Shown here one piece after another: positions 7,184-13,940 of a stretch of 19,309 nt of DNA. Below the pieces are notes generated by a model. That model worked only from the letters and a program-made list of their open reading frames with translations. It had not been told where the DNA came from and searched no databases. A program made the translations under genes and the position numbers. Source of the stretch: Candidatus Bipolaricaulota bacterium (GTDB lineage Bacteria; Bipolaricaulota; Bipolaricaulia; UBA7950; UBA9294). The DNA is taken from assembly GCA_023132545.1 (NCBI GenBank), contig JAGLYB010000092.1, forward strand, positions 1-19,309, in the 5' to 3' direction. Each line of letters opens with the position of its first letter. The first letter of the stretch is position 1.

Positions 7184-8477
7184 CGGTCGCCCCTTCAACG
7201 CTCTCGACCAGCGGTCTCTCGGATCCAGATGAAGCTGAATCCCCATTGAACTTGTGCGCTTCCAGTTGCCTAAACGCGGGAATGAAGAAGCTCACCACCG
7301 CCACGGCCATGCAAATCAATCCGGCCAGCCGGAACCAGAATGGAATGCCCATTGCATCTCCAACCGGGCCGGCAATGACAAGTCCGATCGGTGTGGTGAG
7401 CGAGAACAGGCTGCCCAGCAGTCCAAAGACACGTCCCTGCATCTCAGGAGGAACCGTGGTTTGCATGATGGCGGCAATCGGAGCATCGGCCATTGAAATC
7501 ATCAATCCGACAACGAAGATACTTACCAAGGCCAGCCAGAACATGTTTTCAGGGGTGAATCCCAATACCAGGCAAGCAGCGCCGATTCCCAGCAGGCCCA
7601 GCAAGATTGTGTAGACCTTTCTCTTGAACCCTCCCCAAGAACTGAGAATCAGTCCGCCAACCAGCATCCCCGCCCCCGCCAGCGCCTCAAACAAACTGAG
7701 TTCAGGAGCGCCCCCACCGAAGTGATCCTTGACGAGCAGAGGGAGCAAGGTGAACGCCGGCATGAGAGCGATTTTCAGGATCGAAGCGCCAGCAAGCAAC
7801 ACCAACATGCCGGGCCAGTGGAGCACAAATCGCAAGCCTTCGCGCGCATTGCTGAGAAAAGAACTTGCCTTGATCGCAGCGACATGCTCTTGCTTGGGCT
7901 GTGGAACCATCACGAACAGCAAGGGAATGACGGCAAATGCGGCCGTAGCGACATCAACCATCATCACCCCGTGCATGGGCATGAGGGCCAACAACAAAGC
8001 CCCCAAGGGAGCTCCGATGAGGTTGAGCAGCCCGTGGATGGTCTGATTCAGCCCGCTAATCCGCGTGTAATGCTTCTCGGGAACCATGAGGGTTGTGGAA
8101 GCAGCCATGGCCGGCCAGTGGAAGGTCTCGCCGAACGAGCGCGCCAGCATGACAATGTAGATGTGCCACACCTGCATGGTGCCGGACCAGAACAGGAACG
8201 CCAGCCAGAGCCCCACCAAGGCAATGAACGAGTCGGCCACGATCATGACAACGCGACGATTCCACCGATCCACCAGGGCCCCGACAAAGGGACCAAGAAG
8301 GATTTGAGGAGCTAGAGCGACCAATGAAGCAGTCGCCAGCACAGTCGCCGAACCTGTTTCAAGAGTCAGCCACCATACCAAGGCGAACTGTGCTGCACGA
8401 CTCCCGATAATCGACAGCTGCTGCCCTGTCCAAATCGTGAAGAATGGAACCATCCACTTCCTGTTGCCCGACTCCAC
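7173..8477 (-). CDS. MFS exporter, DHA3/MefA-like
   Basis: Major facilitator superfamily transporter with about 12 hydrophobic segments, resembling the macrolide-efflux (MefA-like) branch of drug/peptide exporters. Visible signs are FTIWTGQQLSIIGSRAAQFAL in the first helix, GPFVGALVDRWNRR (the loop 2-3 motif between helices 2 and 3), the family-typical PPEMQGRVFGL between helices 10 and 11, and a polar Ser/Glu-rich tail. I place the start at the GTG at 8477, five bases after AAGGAG (8483-8488); this gives 434 residues. The 25 extra in-frame residues upstream are basic and non-conserved. An octamer, GTGGAGTC, occurs at this start and again 26 nt upstream. It follows tldE by 79 nt on the same strand, so it may be the last gene of that operon. 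Its 3' end overlaps the convergent LPD gene by 11 nt. Substrate unknown. Confidence 0.88.
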   Translation of the reverse strand: MESGNRKWMVPFFTIWTGQQLSIIGSRAAQFALVWWLTLETGSATVLATASLVALAPQILLGPFVGALVDRWNRRVVMIVADSFIALVGLWLAFLFWSGTMQVWHIYIVMLARSFGETFHWPAMAASTTLMVPEKHYTRISGLNQTIHGLLNLIGAPLGALLLALMPMHGVMMVDVATAAFAVIPLLFVMVPQPKQEHVAAIKASSFLSNAREGLRFVLHWPGMLVLLAGASILKIALMPAFTLLPLLVKDHFGGGAPELSLFEALAGAGMLVGGLILSSWGGFKRKVYTILLGLLGIGAACLVLGFTPENMFWLALVSIFVVGLMISMADAPIAAIMQTTVPPEMQGRVFGLLGSLFSLTTPIGLVIAGPVGDAMGIPFWFRLAGLICMAVAVVSFFIPAFRQLEAHKFNGDSASSGSERPLVESVEGATASD

Positions 8478-8520
8478 AGTATCTCCTTGTTCTCTGACTC
8501 CACGGTGTCGCCAGATAGGC

Positions 8521-8540
8521 CGGTGTTTCGAGGAACACCG
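8521..8540 (-). repeat. Hairpin between tldE and MFS gene
   Basis: CGGTGTT and AACACCG form a 7-bp perfect stem, extendable by a G-U and a G-C pair, in the 79-nt gap between the tldE stop and the MFS start. No U-tract follows on the minus strand, so it looks more like a processing or partial-attenuation site than a terminator. Confidence 0.35.
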
Positions 8541-8556
8541 ACCCACTGGCACGCGC

Positions 8557-9882
8557 TTACTTGGCGGCTACGTTGACGTTATCAATGGCAAGTGCGGGAC
8601 AAGAAAGCTGCCCAAATACCCAATTGGCTTGATCTCCCAATCCGATCAAGTGATGGCGAAGAAGGTCATAGCTATTACCTGACAACATGACGTTCTTCAC
8701 TCGACCTGTAATCCGCCCGTCTTCGATCAAGAACGCTGCGGCAACGTTATTGGAGAAGTCGCCCGCATTCAGATTCCCCTGCCCCAAGCCGAGCACACCG
8801 TCGACCAACAACCCCTTCTTGATACCGCGAATGAGGTCGTCTTCGGTCGCATCGCCTGTGGCGACGACAAGATTACTCAACGATGCGCTTGGAGCCGACC
8901 GGAAGTTGCTTCCGCCGATTATGCCGCCCTTAAATCCATTCCCAGTCGAGTCCACTCCGGCTTGCTTGGCCGTACGAAGGTCATAGTAGAAACCATGCAA
9001 CTGTCCGCCTTCGATCAGCGTCGTTCGCTGGGTGGGCACGCCTTCGTCGTCAAACGATGAAGCAGCGGCCCCTGCAACCAATCGGCTGTCGTCGATCAAA
9101 CTGAATCGCGAATCGAAGATCCCTTCACCGAGCTTGTCGCCGAGAGGGGATAGCCCAAGAAGCACAGATTTCCCGTTGAGCCCCATGATCAACGGCAGTA
9201 GCAGCGCTATTGATCCTGATGATGTGAATACGATGGGCAGTGAGCCAGAGGGAGCAGAGGCGGTGGCCTCTCCCAATCTCAGCAAGCGGAGTACTCGCCG
9301 CGTGATGTCCTCAATGGCGAGATCGTCAATCAGACGTGCTCCGTACTGATCCGCTACGGTGAAGATGTCGCCGGGGATAGCTCTTGTCACTTCAAGACCA
9401 ACGTTGACAGAGGAACGCGTTTCCTCAGCATCCAAGCCATGGGTATTCGCAATGTGCACGTGATCGACCGTCGTCTGCACCGACACGCCGACTTCTACAT
9501 CGCTGGCATCTACGAGAATGCGTTCCCGGATAGCCTCACCCAGCTCGACTAACCGCTCGGCGGACAAGGCGGCCGTTTCCGGGTTATGAACGCCGACGAT
9601 AGGATCGATGGCATGTATTGGGAATTCCAGATCTGTCTGATCCCCATAAGCCGCTGTCGCCACGGCTGTATCCACGATGGCGACAGGATGGGCAAGATCG
9701 GTGGACGTAGAATACCCTAAACGCCCCTTGCAGAGTACGCGCAATGCCACGCCCTCGATTTGCTTTGTCTTGATGACGCTCAGCCCCTGTGCGTCGAACT
9801 TGACAGGAAGTACCTTCCGCCTCAAGTGGTAAACCTCTGCTTGATCAACCTTGTTCTGAGCCTTCTCAAGAATAGAGTGCAT
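8557..9882 (-). CDS. pmbA: TldE/PmbA-like metalloprotease subunit
   Basis: Catalytically inactive-looking partner in the TldD/TldE metalloprotease family, which trims unfolded or leader-containing peptides; in Escherichia coli the TldD/TldE complex matures microcin B17 and degrades the antitoxin CcdA. Family features are the N-terminal AEVYHLRRKVLPVKF, GLGYSTSTDLAHP-type segment, GLDAEETRSSVNVGLEV, STGNGFKGGIIGGSNF, and the C-terminal NAGDFSNNVAAAFLIEDG. The HExxxH motif is absent, as is normal for TldE. I choose the ATG at 9882 (441 residues) because AGGAGG lies six bases upstream; a GTG one codon earlier would leave only three bases. It overlaps the tldD stop by one base (TGATG), so the two are translationally coupled and very probably form a heterodimer. 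Confidence 0.92.
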   Translation of the reverse strand: MHSILEKAQNKVDQAEVYHLRRKVLPVKFDAQGLSVIKTKQIEGVALRVLCKGRLGYSTSTDLAHPVAIVDTAVATAAYGDQTDLEFPIHAIDPIVGVHNPETAALSAERLVELGEAIRERILVDASDVEVGVSVQTTVDHVHIANTHGLDAEETRSSVNVGLEVTRAIPGDIFTVADQYGARLIDDLAIEDITRRVLRLLRLGEATASAPSGSLPIVFTSSGSIALLLPLIMGLNGKSVLLGLSPLGDKLGEGIFDSRFSLIDDSRLVAGAAASSFDDEGVPTQRTTLIEGGQLHGFYYDLRTAKQAGVDSTGNGFKGGIIGGSNFRSAPSASLSNLVVATGDATEDDLIRGIKKGLLVDGVLGLGQGNLNAGDFSNNVAAAFLIEDGRITGRVKNVMLSGNSYDLLRHHLIGLGDQANWVFGQLSCPALAIDNVNVAAK

Positions 9883-11258
9883 CACTTGCCTCCTATCGTG
9901 ACGTTGCGAATACGGATGTGTGGAGCTCCTGTCGTAACAGGCAACGGGTTTTGCCCCCCTTTGCCGCAGCCGCCGACACCACCGCTGATTTTGAGATCGG
10001 TGCCAATGGCATCGATCGAACGCATGGTCTCGAACAGGTTTCCGCTCAGCACTACGTTTCGAAGTAGGCCGCCCACTTCTCCATTCACAATCTCGTAGGC
10101 ATAGGCTGCGGAGAAGGAGAATTGCTCAAATTCGGTCTGACCTCCATAGGCATCGACGGCATAAACGCCACGCTCCACGTCCTTGATCATGTCCTCGAAC
10201 GAAAACGTGCCGTTCTCGATGTAGGTATTTGTCATGCGGACAATCGGTTCGTATTCATAGCTGACGGCCCGAGCATTCCCCGTTGGCTGCGCACCCATCT
10301 TGGCTGCGGTTTCCCGCGAATGCATCAGGGAATGCAAGTGCCCGTCCTTAATGAGTTGCGTCTTTTCGCGACGCACGCCCTCGTCATCGTACGGAACGTT
10401 CCCTCGTCCGCCGGGAATATATCCTTCGTCGACGACCTGAAGATCCGCCATTCCAAACTCGTTCCCCAACGCCATGATCTTTGCCAAGCGGGGATTCTTG
10501 AACAGGAAGTCCGCTTCGCAGAAATGGCCGAAAGCTTCGTGGATGAACACACCGGCAAGCATCGGATCCAGAACCACGGTGTGCTGGCCGCCAACAACCG
10601 GTTTAGCGTCTAACATGGCTACAGCCCGCTTCGCAGCGATTTGAGCTCGATCTTCCATGCCCTCGACCCATTCAAAACCACCAGCTTGACCGATGGTTTC
10701 CATTCCTTGTTGGATATCTCCCTTACCATCGCTGGCTGCAGCGCCTAGCAAGAGAGTAATGTCGGGAAGCTCTTGCACGAGATAGGTTCCATCAGAATTT
10801 GCGAACGTGATCTCAGCGAAGCGATCGACGTACTGAACTTGGGTAGCCACGATTTCGCTCGACTCGCCCAAAATGATGCCGTTGTATGATTGAGTCAGTT
10901 CGACTTTTCGTTGCAGCGGCACGTCGCGAAAATCATGTTCCAACTCCACTCGAACCTCCTCTTCGACCGTCGGTACGTCCGCCAAGACGACGGGCTCGCT
11001 CGTAGCTGCAGCAACAATCGCAGCCATCTGCGTTGCTTCACGAACATGCTTGGAGAGATTCGTGAGATCATTGAACACGGAGATTCCCCATCCTCCGTTC
11101 TTCAAGCATCGCACAATGCCGCCCAGTTCTGTCGCTGATTCAAGCGTTTCGAGCTTCTCTTTCTGAAAGAGCACGCGATTGAGCCAACGTCGCTCGATGC
11201 GGATTTCCGTGTAATCAGCGGAGCTACCCGCGATCGCTTGCTTGATCGTCTGTTTCAC
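9882..11258 (-). CDS. tldD: TldD metalloprotease
   Basis: Zinc-peptidase subunit of the TldD/TldE complex, 458 residues, cytoplasmic. Metal-binding motif HEAFGH places H240, E241 and H245; C431 in GGCGKGGQNP is at the position of the third zinc ligand in TldD proteins. Other hallmarks are RGNVPYDDEG, QPTGNARAVSYEYEPIVRM and GGQTEFEQFSFSAAYAYEI. The start is a GTG at 11258 with AGGAGG five bases upstream. It is the first gene of the tldD-tldE pair and possibly of a tldD-tldE-MFS unit. The 134-nt leader between the bactofilin-like gene and this start holds two interleaved inverted repeats. What the pair processes here is unknown; no peptide precursor gene was recognised nearby. Confidence 0.95.
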   Translation of the reverse strand: MKQTIKQAIAGSSADYTEIRIERRWLNRVLFQKEKLETLESATELGGIVRCLKNGGWGISVFNDLTNLSKHVREATQMAAIVAAATSEPVVLADVPTVEEEVRVELEHDFRDVPLQRKVELTQSYNGIILGESSEIVATQVQYVDRFAEITFANSDGTYLVQELPDITLLLGAAASDGKGDIQQGMETIGQAGGFEWVEGMEDRAQIAAKRAVAMLDAKPVVGGQHTVVLDPMLAGVFIHEAFGHFCEADFLFKNPRLAKIMALGNEFGMADLQVVDEGYIPGGRGNVPYDDEGVRREKTQLIKDGHLHSLMHSRETAAKMGAQPTGNARAVSYEYEPIVRMTNTYIENGTFSFEDMIKDVERGVYAVDAYGGQTEFEQFSFSAAYAYEIVNGEVGGLLRNVVLSGNLFETMRSIDAIGTDLKISGGVGGCGKGGQNPLPVTTGAPHIRIRNVTIGGK

Positions 11259-11281
11259 AGTCGCCTCCTAGGGTTCTGCAG

Positions 11282-11326
11282 GTGATATCTGCGCACAGCC
11301 TCCGGTATCACATCCGAAGTGCGCAG
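11282..11326 (-). repeat. Interleaved inverted repeats in the tldD leader
   Basis: Two perfect inverted repeats are interlocked: GTGATA (11282-11287) with TATCAC (11306-11311), and CTGCGCAC (11289-11296) with GTGCGCAG (11319-11326). The order is a-b-a'-b', so the two helices can form together only as a pseudoknot, or else exclude each other. A further small hairpin, GAGAC-AAG-GTCTC, lies just beyond (11327-11339). The block sits about 25-80 nt upstream of the tldD start and downstream of the bactofilin-like gene. Confidence 0.5.
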
Positions 11327-11392
11327 GAGACAAGGTCTCAATGCGCTGAACCGGCCAACCAGTAGTGTGTATGGTTTGGGTTCACTCAGGGT

Positions 11393-12133
11393 TCAAATCT
11401 TAGTCTGCTGTCCGACCTCCGAGTCATCATGAACCTTGAGCGATTCAAAATACTCAATCAATCCGATCTTGCAGTTGGGGCCAATCTGGATCTGTTTTCC
11501 CCGTACAACATCGGCTCGCGTGTTTTCGAGGTAGATTTCGTCCCCTTCAATCAGTGTCGCTTCGACTTCGCCACCCCACGCGCTGCTCAGGGCTCGTAGC
11601 ACGGAATTGAGCAAGCCGGCATGGTCTCTGGCTCCATAACGACGGATGTCAATGCGCGCTCCACCGATTTCCTGTGCGCGGCATCGGCCACCAGGATGGA
11701 TCTCAATGCGATCGGCAGACAGCAGGCCTCGGATATCAAATCCACCGCTGGCGCGGAAGATTTCCGCTTCTACATCTCCGCCGACATGTAGTTGTCCGCT
11801 CACTTTGACGTATTCGGAAGAGATGCCCTCCGATGCGCGGAAGGTGCCGGAGCATTTCAATTCCTTGACCTTGACCGGACCCTCAACCTTGGCGACACCA
11901 CTCACCTTCATCTCATCGGCGATAACCGCCTTCTCGAATTTCCCCGTTCCTGAAACGCTCAGATGAACAACCTCACAATGGCCGCTGACACGCCCGGCAC
12001 CGGACATTCTGAGTTCTTCTGCATATAGGTCGCCGTTGATCTTGCCCGCGCCGGATATGGAGACACGGGAGTAGGAGCCACCGGCAATGACGCCGGCACC
12101 GGACACACTCACAGATTTTCTCTCTTCACTCAT
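11393..12133 (-). CDS. Bactofilin-like polymer-forming beta-helix protein (YhbE-like)
   Basis: Protein of 246 residues resembling the YhbE/bactofilin (polymer-forming cytoskeletal) family, whose beta-helices self-assemble into filaments. The N-terminal half is a visible repeat: Ser-Gly pairs recur at residues 11, 27, 44, 61, 78, 95, 112 and 129, so after the first step every turn is exactly 17 residues, often as SGAG followed by a glycine. The C-terminal part (from about 140) is not repetitive until a second short beta region (ATLIEGDEIYLENTRADVVRG, GPNCKIGLIEY). The ATG at 12133 has GGGAGG upstream and overlaps the regulator stop by 8 nt; the longer in-frame extension lies inside the regulator gene. 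In Bacillus subtilis the related yhbD-yhbE-yhbF genes have the same order and have been connected with flagellar assembly; whether that applies here is unknown. Confidence 0.85.
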   Translation of the reverse strand: MSEERKSVSVSGAGVIAGGSYSRVSISGAGKINGDLYAEELRMSGAGRVSGHCEVVHLSVSGTGKFEKAVIADEMKVSGVAKVEGPVKVKELKCSGTFRASEGISSEYVKVSGQLHVGGDVEAEIFRASGGFDIRGLLSADRIEIHPGGRCRAQEIGGARIDIRRYGARDHAGLLNSVLRALSSAWGGEVEATLIEGDEIYLENTRADVVRGKQIQIGPNCKIGLIEYFESLKVHDDSEVGQQTKI

Positions 12134-12857
12134 GCTCTTCCCTCCCATCCATTTGATTGCCGGAAGTCTTTTCGTTGCCTTCTTCAGGGCCACAACACTT
12201 GACGAGGTCCAGTTTGATTTGCTGGAGCATGGCCGCCAGATCGACGGAGTCGATTCGCCGCATTTCCGGATCCACGATGAGCTCGTCCAACGCGATCACG
12301 ATCACGCTGATTTCGGCAGAGATGCCTGCACCGGAGAGCTGCTTGCGCAGAAGATACAGCGTCCTCCCTTCAAGCGCTGTCAGGTCTATTCCCGTTGTCG
12401 TCGCGATGGCTTGATCCAATGTTCTGCTGGCGAGGTCGATTTCCTCTTCGCGTGCCGTTCGGCGCAACTTTTTTAACACAGCCAGTCGCAAAGCATCGCG
12501 AAGCGAAAGCGTGCCCACCTCGTCCCCAACGATTCCGGCGGAACGCACCAGTTCCTCGTCAAACCATCCTAGATTTCTTAGCTTCCCGAAGGCAACCTGA
12601 AGCTTGGCATTTACATGCTCTGAGATGACGTCAGCCAGATCGTCCAGGGCATGCTCTCCCTTCATGTCCTTGATTCGCTCGATGCGCTCGACAATCTTGT
12701 CCTGCGGAAAGAACGTCTCCTGCCCCGTGAATGTTGATCGGCGGATGAACCAAGCTTCAGGGATCAGCCCCTTTCGTTTCCAACGATAGAGCTGTCCGTA
12801 GGAAATTCCCATCTTCTCGAGAACCTCCTTTTTTGAAATCAGGTGCTCATCTTCCAT
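12126..12857 (-). CDS. YhbD-like MerR-type DNA-binding regulator (DUF4004)
   Basis: Protein of 243 residues very like Bacillus YhbD. The N-terminal MerR-type helix-turn-helix region is recognisable: LISKKEVLEKMGISYGQLYRWKRKGLIP, then WFIRRSTFTGQETFFP, a nearly invariant block in this family, and the helix KIVERIERIKDM. The rest is a helical and mixed domain without the cysteine set of metal-sensing MerR proteins, so the signal is unknown. The tail (CCGPEEGNEKTSG...) looks disordered. The start at 12857 overlaps the end of the upstream small gene by 11 nt and has GGAGG-like purines upstream (CTAGAAGGAGGCT). It sits between that small gene and the bactofilin-like gene, and is likely to regulate its own operon. 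Confidence 0.9.
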   Translation of the reverse strand: MEDEHLISKKEVLEKMGISYGQLYRWKRKGLIPEAWFIRRSTFTGQETFFPQDKIVERIERIKDMKGEHALDDLADVISEHVNAKLQVAFGKLRNLGWFDEELVRSAGIVGDEVGTLSLRDALRLAVLKKLRRTAREEEIDLASRTLDQAIATTTGIDLTALEGRTLYLLRKQLSGAGISAEISVIVIALDELIVDPEMRRIDSVDLAAMLQQIKLDLVKCCGPEEGNEKTSGNQMDGREEHE

Positions 12858-13059
12858 CCGAGCCTCCTTCTAGAACAGCACATTGTTTCTTTAGCAATGG
12901 CATGGTCGTTTTTTTCCGAACCACGAACTGATGATACTCATCGCTCGTAATGGTCACCTGTTTCTTCACGCTCCGGGCACATCTTCTCTCATGAGCCTTT
13001 TCTATTGCCTGTTTGTGAGCAAGCTTTATCAACATTTTGAGTTCGTAAGTCGATATCAT
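12847..13059 (-). CDS. Small basic protein of unknown function, first gene of the yhbD-bactofilin operon
   Basis: Protein of 70 residues, strongly basic (many Lys and Arg, several His, two Cys). It starts with a helix (MISTYELKMLIKLAHKQAI) and continues with VKKQVTITSDEYHQFVVRKK. I do not recognise it, and the Bacillus operon has no obvious equivalent. The ATG at 13059 has a perfect AGGAGGTG eight bases upstream; the in-frame codon at 13104 lies upstream of the predicted transcription start and cannot be used from that promoter. Its end overlaps the regulator start by 11 nt, so the genes are coupled. Size, charge and position would fit a nucleic-acid or partner-binding accessory protein, but this is inference. 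Confidence 0.7.
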   Translation of the reverse strand: MISTYELKMLIKLAHKQAIEKAHERRCARSVKKQVTITSDEYHQFVVRKKTTMPLLKKQCAVLEGGSDGR

Positions 13060-13091
13060 TTTCGTCCCACCTCCTGAAAGATAACGATCGC

Positions 13092-13120
13092 AGTATAACA
13101 TCACACTGTTACGTTGTCAA
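13092..13120 (-). promoter_or_regulatory. Near-consensus sigma-70/A promoter for the small gene-yhbD-bactofilin operon
   Basis: On the minus strand, TTGACA (13115-13120, perfect -35) is followed after exactly 17 bp by TATACT (13092-13097, five of six). Transcription should start near 13085, about 25 nt before the AGGAGGTG and ATG of the small gene. The spacer contains TAACA and TGTTA as an inverted repeat, a possible operator. The 17-bp spacing is normal, unlike the stretched 19-20 bp promoters that many MerR proteins activate. Confidence 0.8.
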
Positions 13121-13199
13121 GCATCCGATTCTCTTTCTCTGAACTCTTGCCGGCGCTTGCGTAGTCCGTACCCCTAACCAATGCCAGACACTCATGTCC

Positions 13200-13527
13200 T
13201 CAAATCCGGCCTCCTCCAACTTCTACCAGAGTCCTCATCGTGGGATGCTGAGCCAATCGATCCGATGCGATCTGTAGCAGCGACCCGGCAAGCTCCAAAG
13301 TCCATTCAGGATCGATCGATAATCGAATTTCATGCGATCGATTCCCTGTCAGGCCTGCACGCGTTCGAAGCGTCATGCTGAGCTGACCTTCCTTCCTCAA
13401 GATCCATTGATCGAGTTTGGCCCCACTCCGTTTCATCACCAAGGGAGCCGATATGAAGCGGGTTCTTGGAAAGACTGAACCTGATTAGATCATAGGGAAT
13501 CGGCTGTGTCCTTGAGGGAGAGCCCAC
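13200..13527 (-). pseudogene. Possible frameshifted small gene
   Basis: Two minus-strand reading frames join end to end near 13440. The upstream frame (from the GTG at 13527) reads SRTQPIPYDLIRFSLSKNPL and then HIGSL; a one-base shift at CTTGGT leads into VMKRSGAKLDQWILRKEGQ and on to EWTLELAGSLLQIASDRLA, ending at 13200. Read across the shift, the product is an even, protein-like sequence of about 110 residues with beta then helical character. Neither piece alone has a Shine-Dalgarno sequence (the downstream piece could start at 13436-13442). This may be a decayed gene, a sequencing error, or chance. No family recognised. Confidence 0.28.
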
Positions 13528-13596
13528 AGTAATGCGGGTCTTGCCATGATCCTACTCTTGCCGTGAGACGAGAAGATCCATCCGAAACGTGTCGCG

Positions 13597-13767
13597 TTAC
13601 AGGATGGGATAGCCCTTCTTCGGATCATTGCCGTCCGGGATGATCATGCCAGCCAATCTGTAGAGAAGTGTCGGTGGCTTCCAAAAATCGATAGGTCGGA
13701 TTGCTCTAAACCCCGAGAAAATATCCCGCGCTGTCGTAGTTGCCCTCGCATTCTTGTGCGTAGACAT
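13597..13767 (-). CDS. Candidate 56-residue small protein
   Basis: A 57-codon frame in the otherwise empty region downstream of pckA. It begins ATG at 13767 and ends TAA at 13597. The composition is protein-like: a basic, Thr/Ala-rich start (MSTHKNARATTTARD), then IFSGFRAIRPIDFWKPP, TLLYRLAGMIIPDGNDPKK and a GYPIL end. It has Trp, Tyr and several prolines, which random frames of this GC content tend to lack. The only purine-rich stretch near the start is AGGT two bases from the ATG, too close for a good ribosome site, so a start elsewhere or non-coding status is possible. It has the same orientation as pckA upstream and the possible frameshifted gene downstream. No family recognised. Confidence 0.35.
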   Translation of the reverse strand: MSTHKNARATTTARDIFSGFRAIRPIDFWKPPTLLYRLAGMIIPDGNDPKKGYPIL

Positions 13768-13796
13768 TACCTAAATGGAGTGAAGAGGAGAGTCAG

Positions 13797-13816
13797 ATCT
13801 CACCAACAGCTGAGAT
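13797..13816 (-). repeat. Small hairpin downstream of pckA
   Basis: ATCTCA (13797-13802) and TGAGAT (13811-13816) form a 6-bp perfect stem with an 8-nt loop, in the pckA downstream region. It is the third and farthest of a row of hairpins and has no clear U-tract on the minus strand. Confidence 0.3.
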
Positions 13817-13883
13817 AAACCAACAATTGATCACATGTGTATCAAGAGCTACGGAATTGCTTCCACTAGAGCGCATTTGGCAA

Positions 13884-13940
13884 GAGTTCTCAGCGACCGC
13901 AGAGAACTCCAAGCAACTGATTCGCAAGCGAATCAGTTGC
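13884..13940 (-). repeat. Two tandem hairpins at the 3' end of pckA
   Basis: The first hairpin on the minus strand is a 28-nt palindrome, GCAACTGATTCGC and its complement with only two bases between them (13913-13940); it forms 12 bp with a 4-nt loop and contains the pckA stop codon (13933-13935). Directly after it comes GAGTTCTC/GAGAACTC (13884-13891 and 13902-13909), a perfect 8-bp stem with a 10-nt loop. Neither is followed by a U-tract, so they suggest 3'-end stabilisation or Rho-linked rather than intrinsic termination. Confidence 0.5.

Larger units (their letters stand above)
13530..13932. other. Gene-poor stretch downstream of pckA
   Basis: About 400 nt with no large gene. Apart from the 56-codon candidate at 13597-13767, it contains three hairpins (13797-13816, 13884-13909, 13913-13940). 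I see no transposon remnant, tRNA or repeat array in it. Confidence 0.6.
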
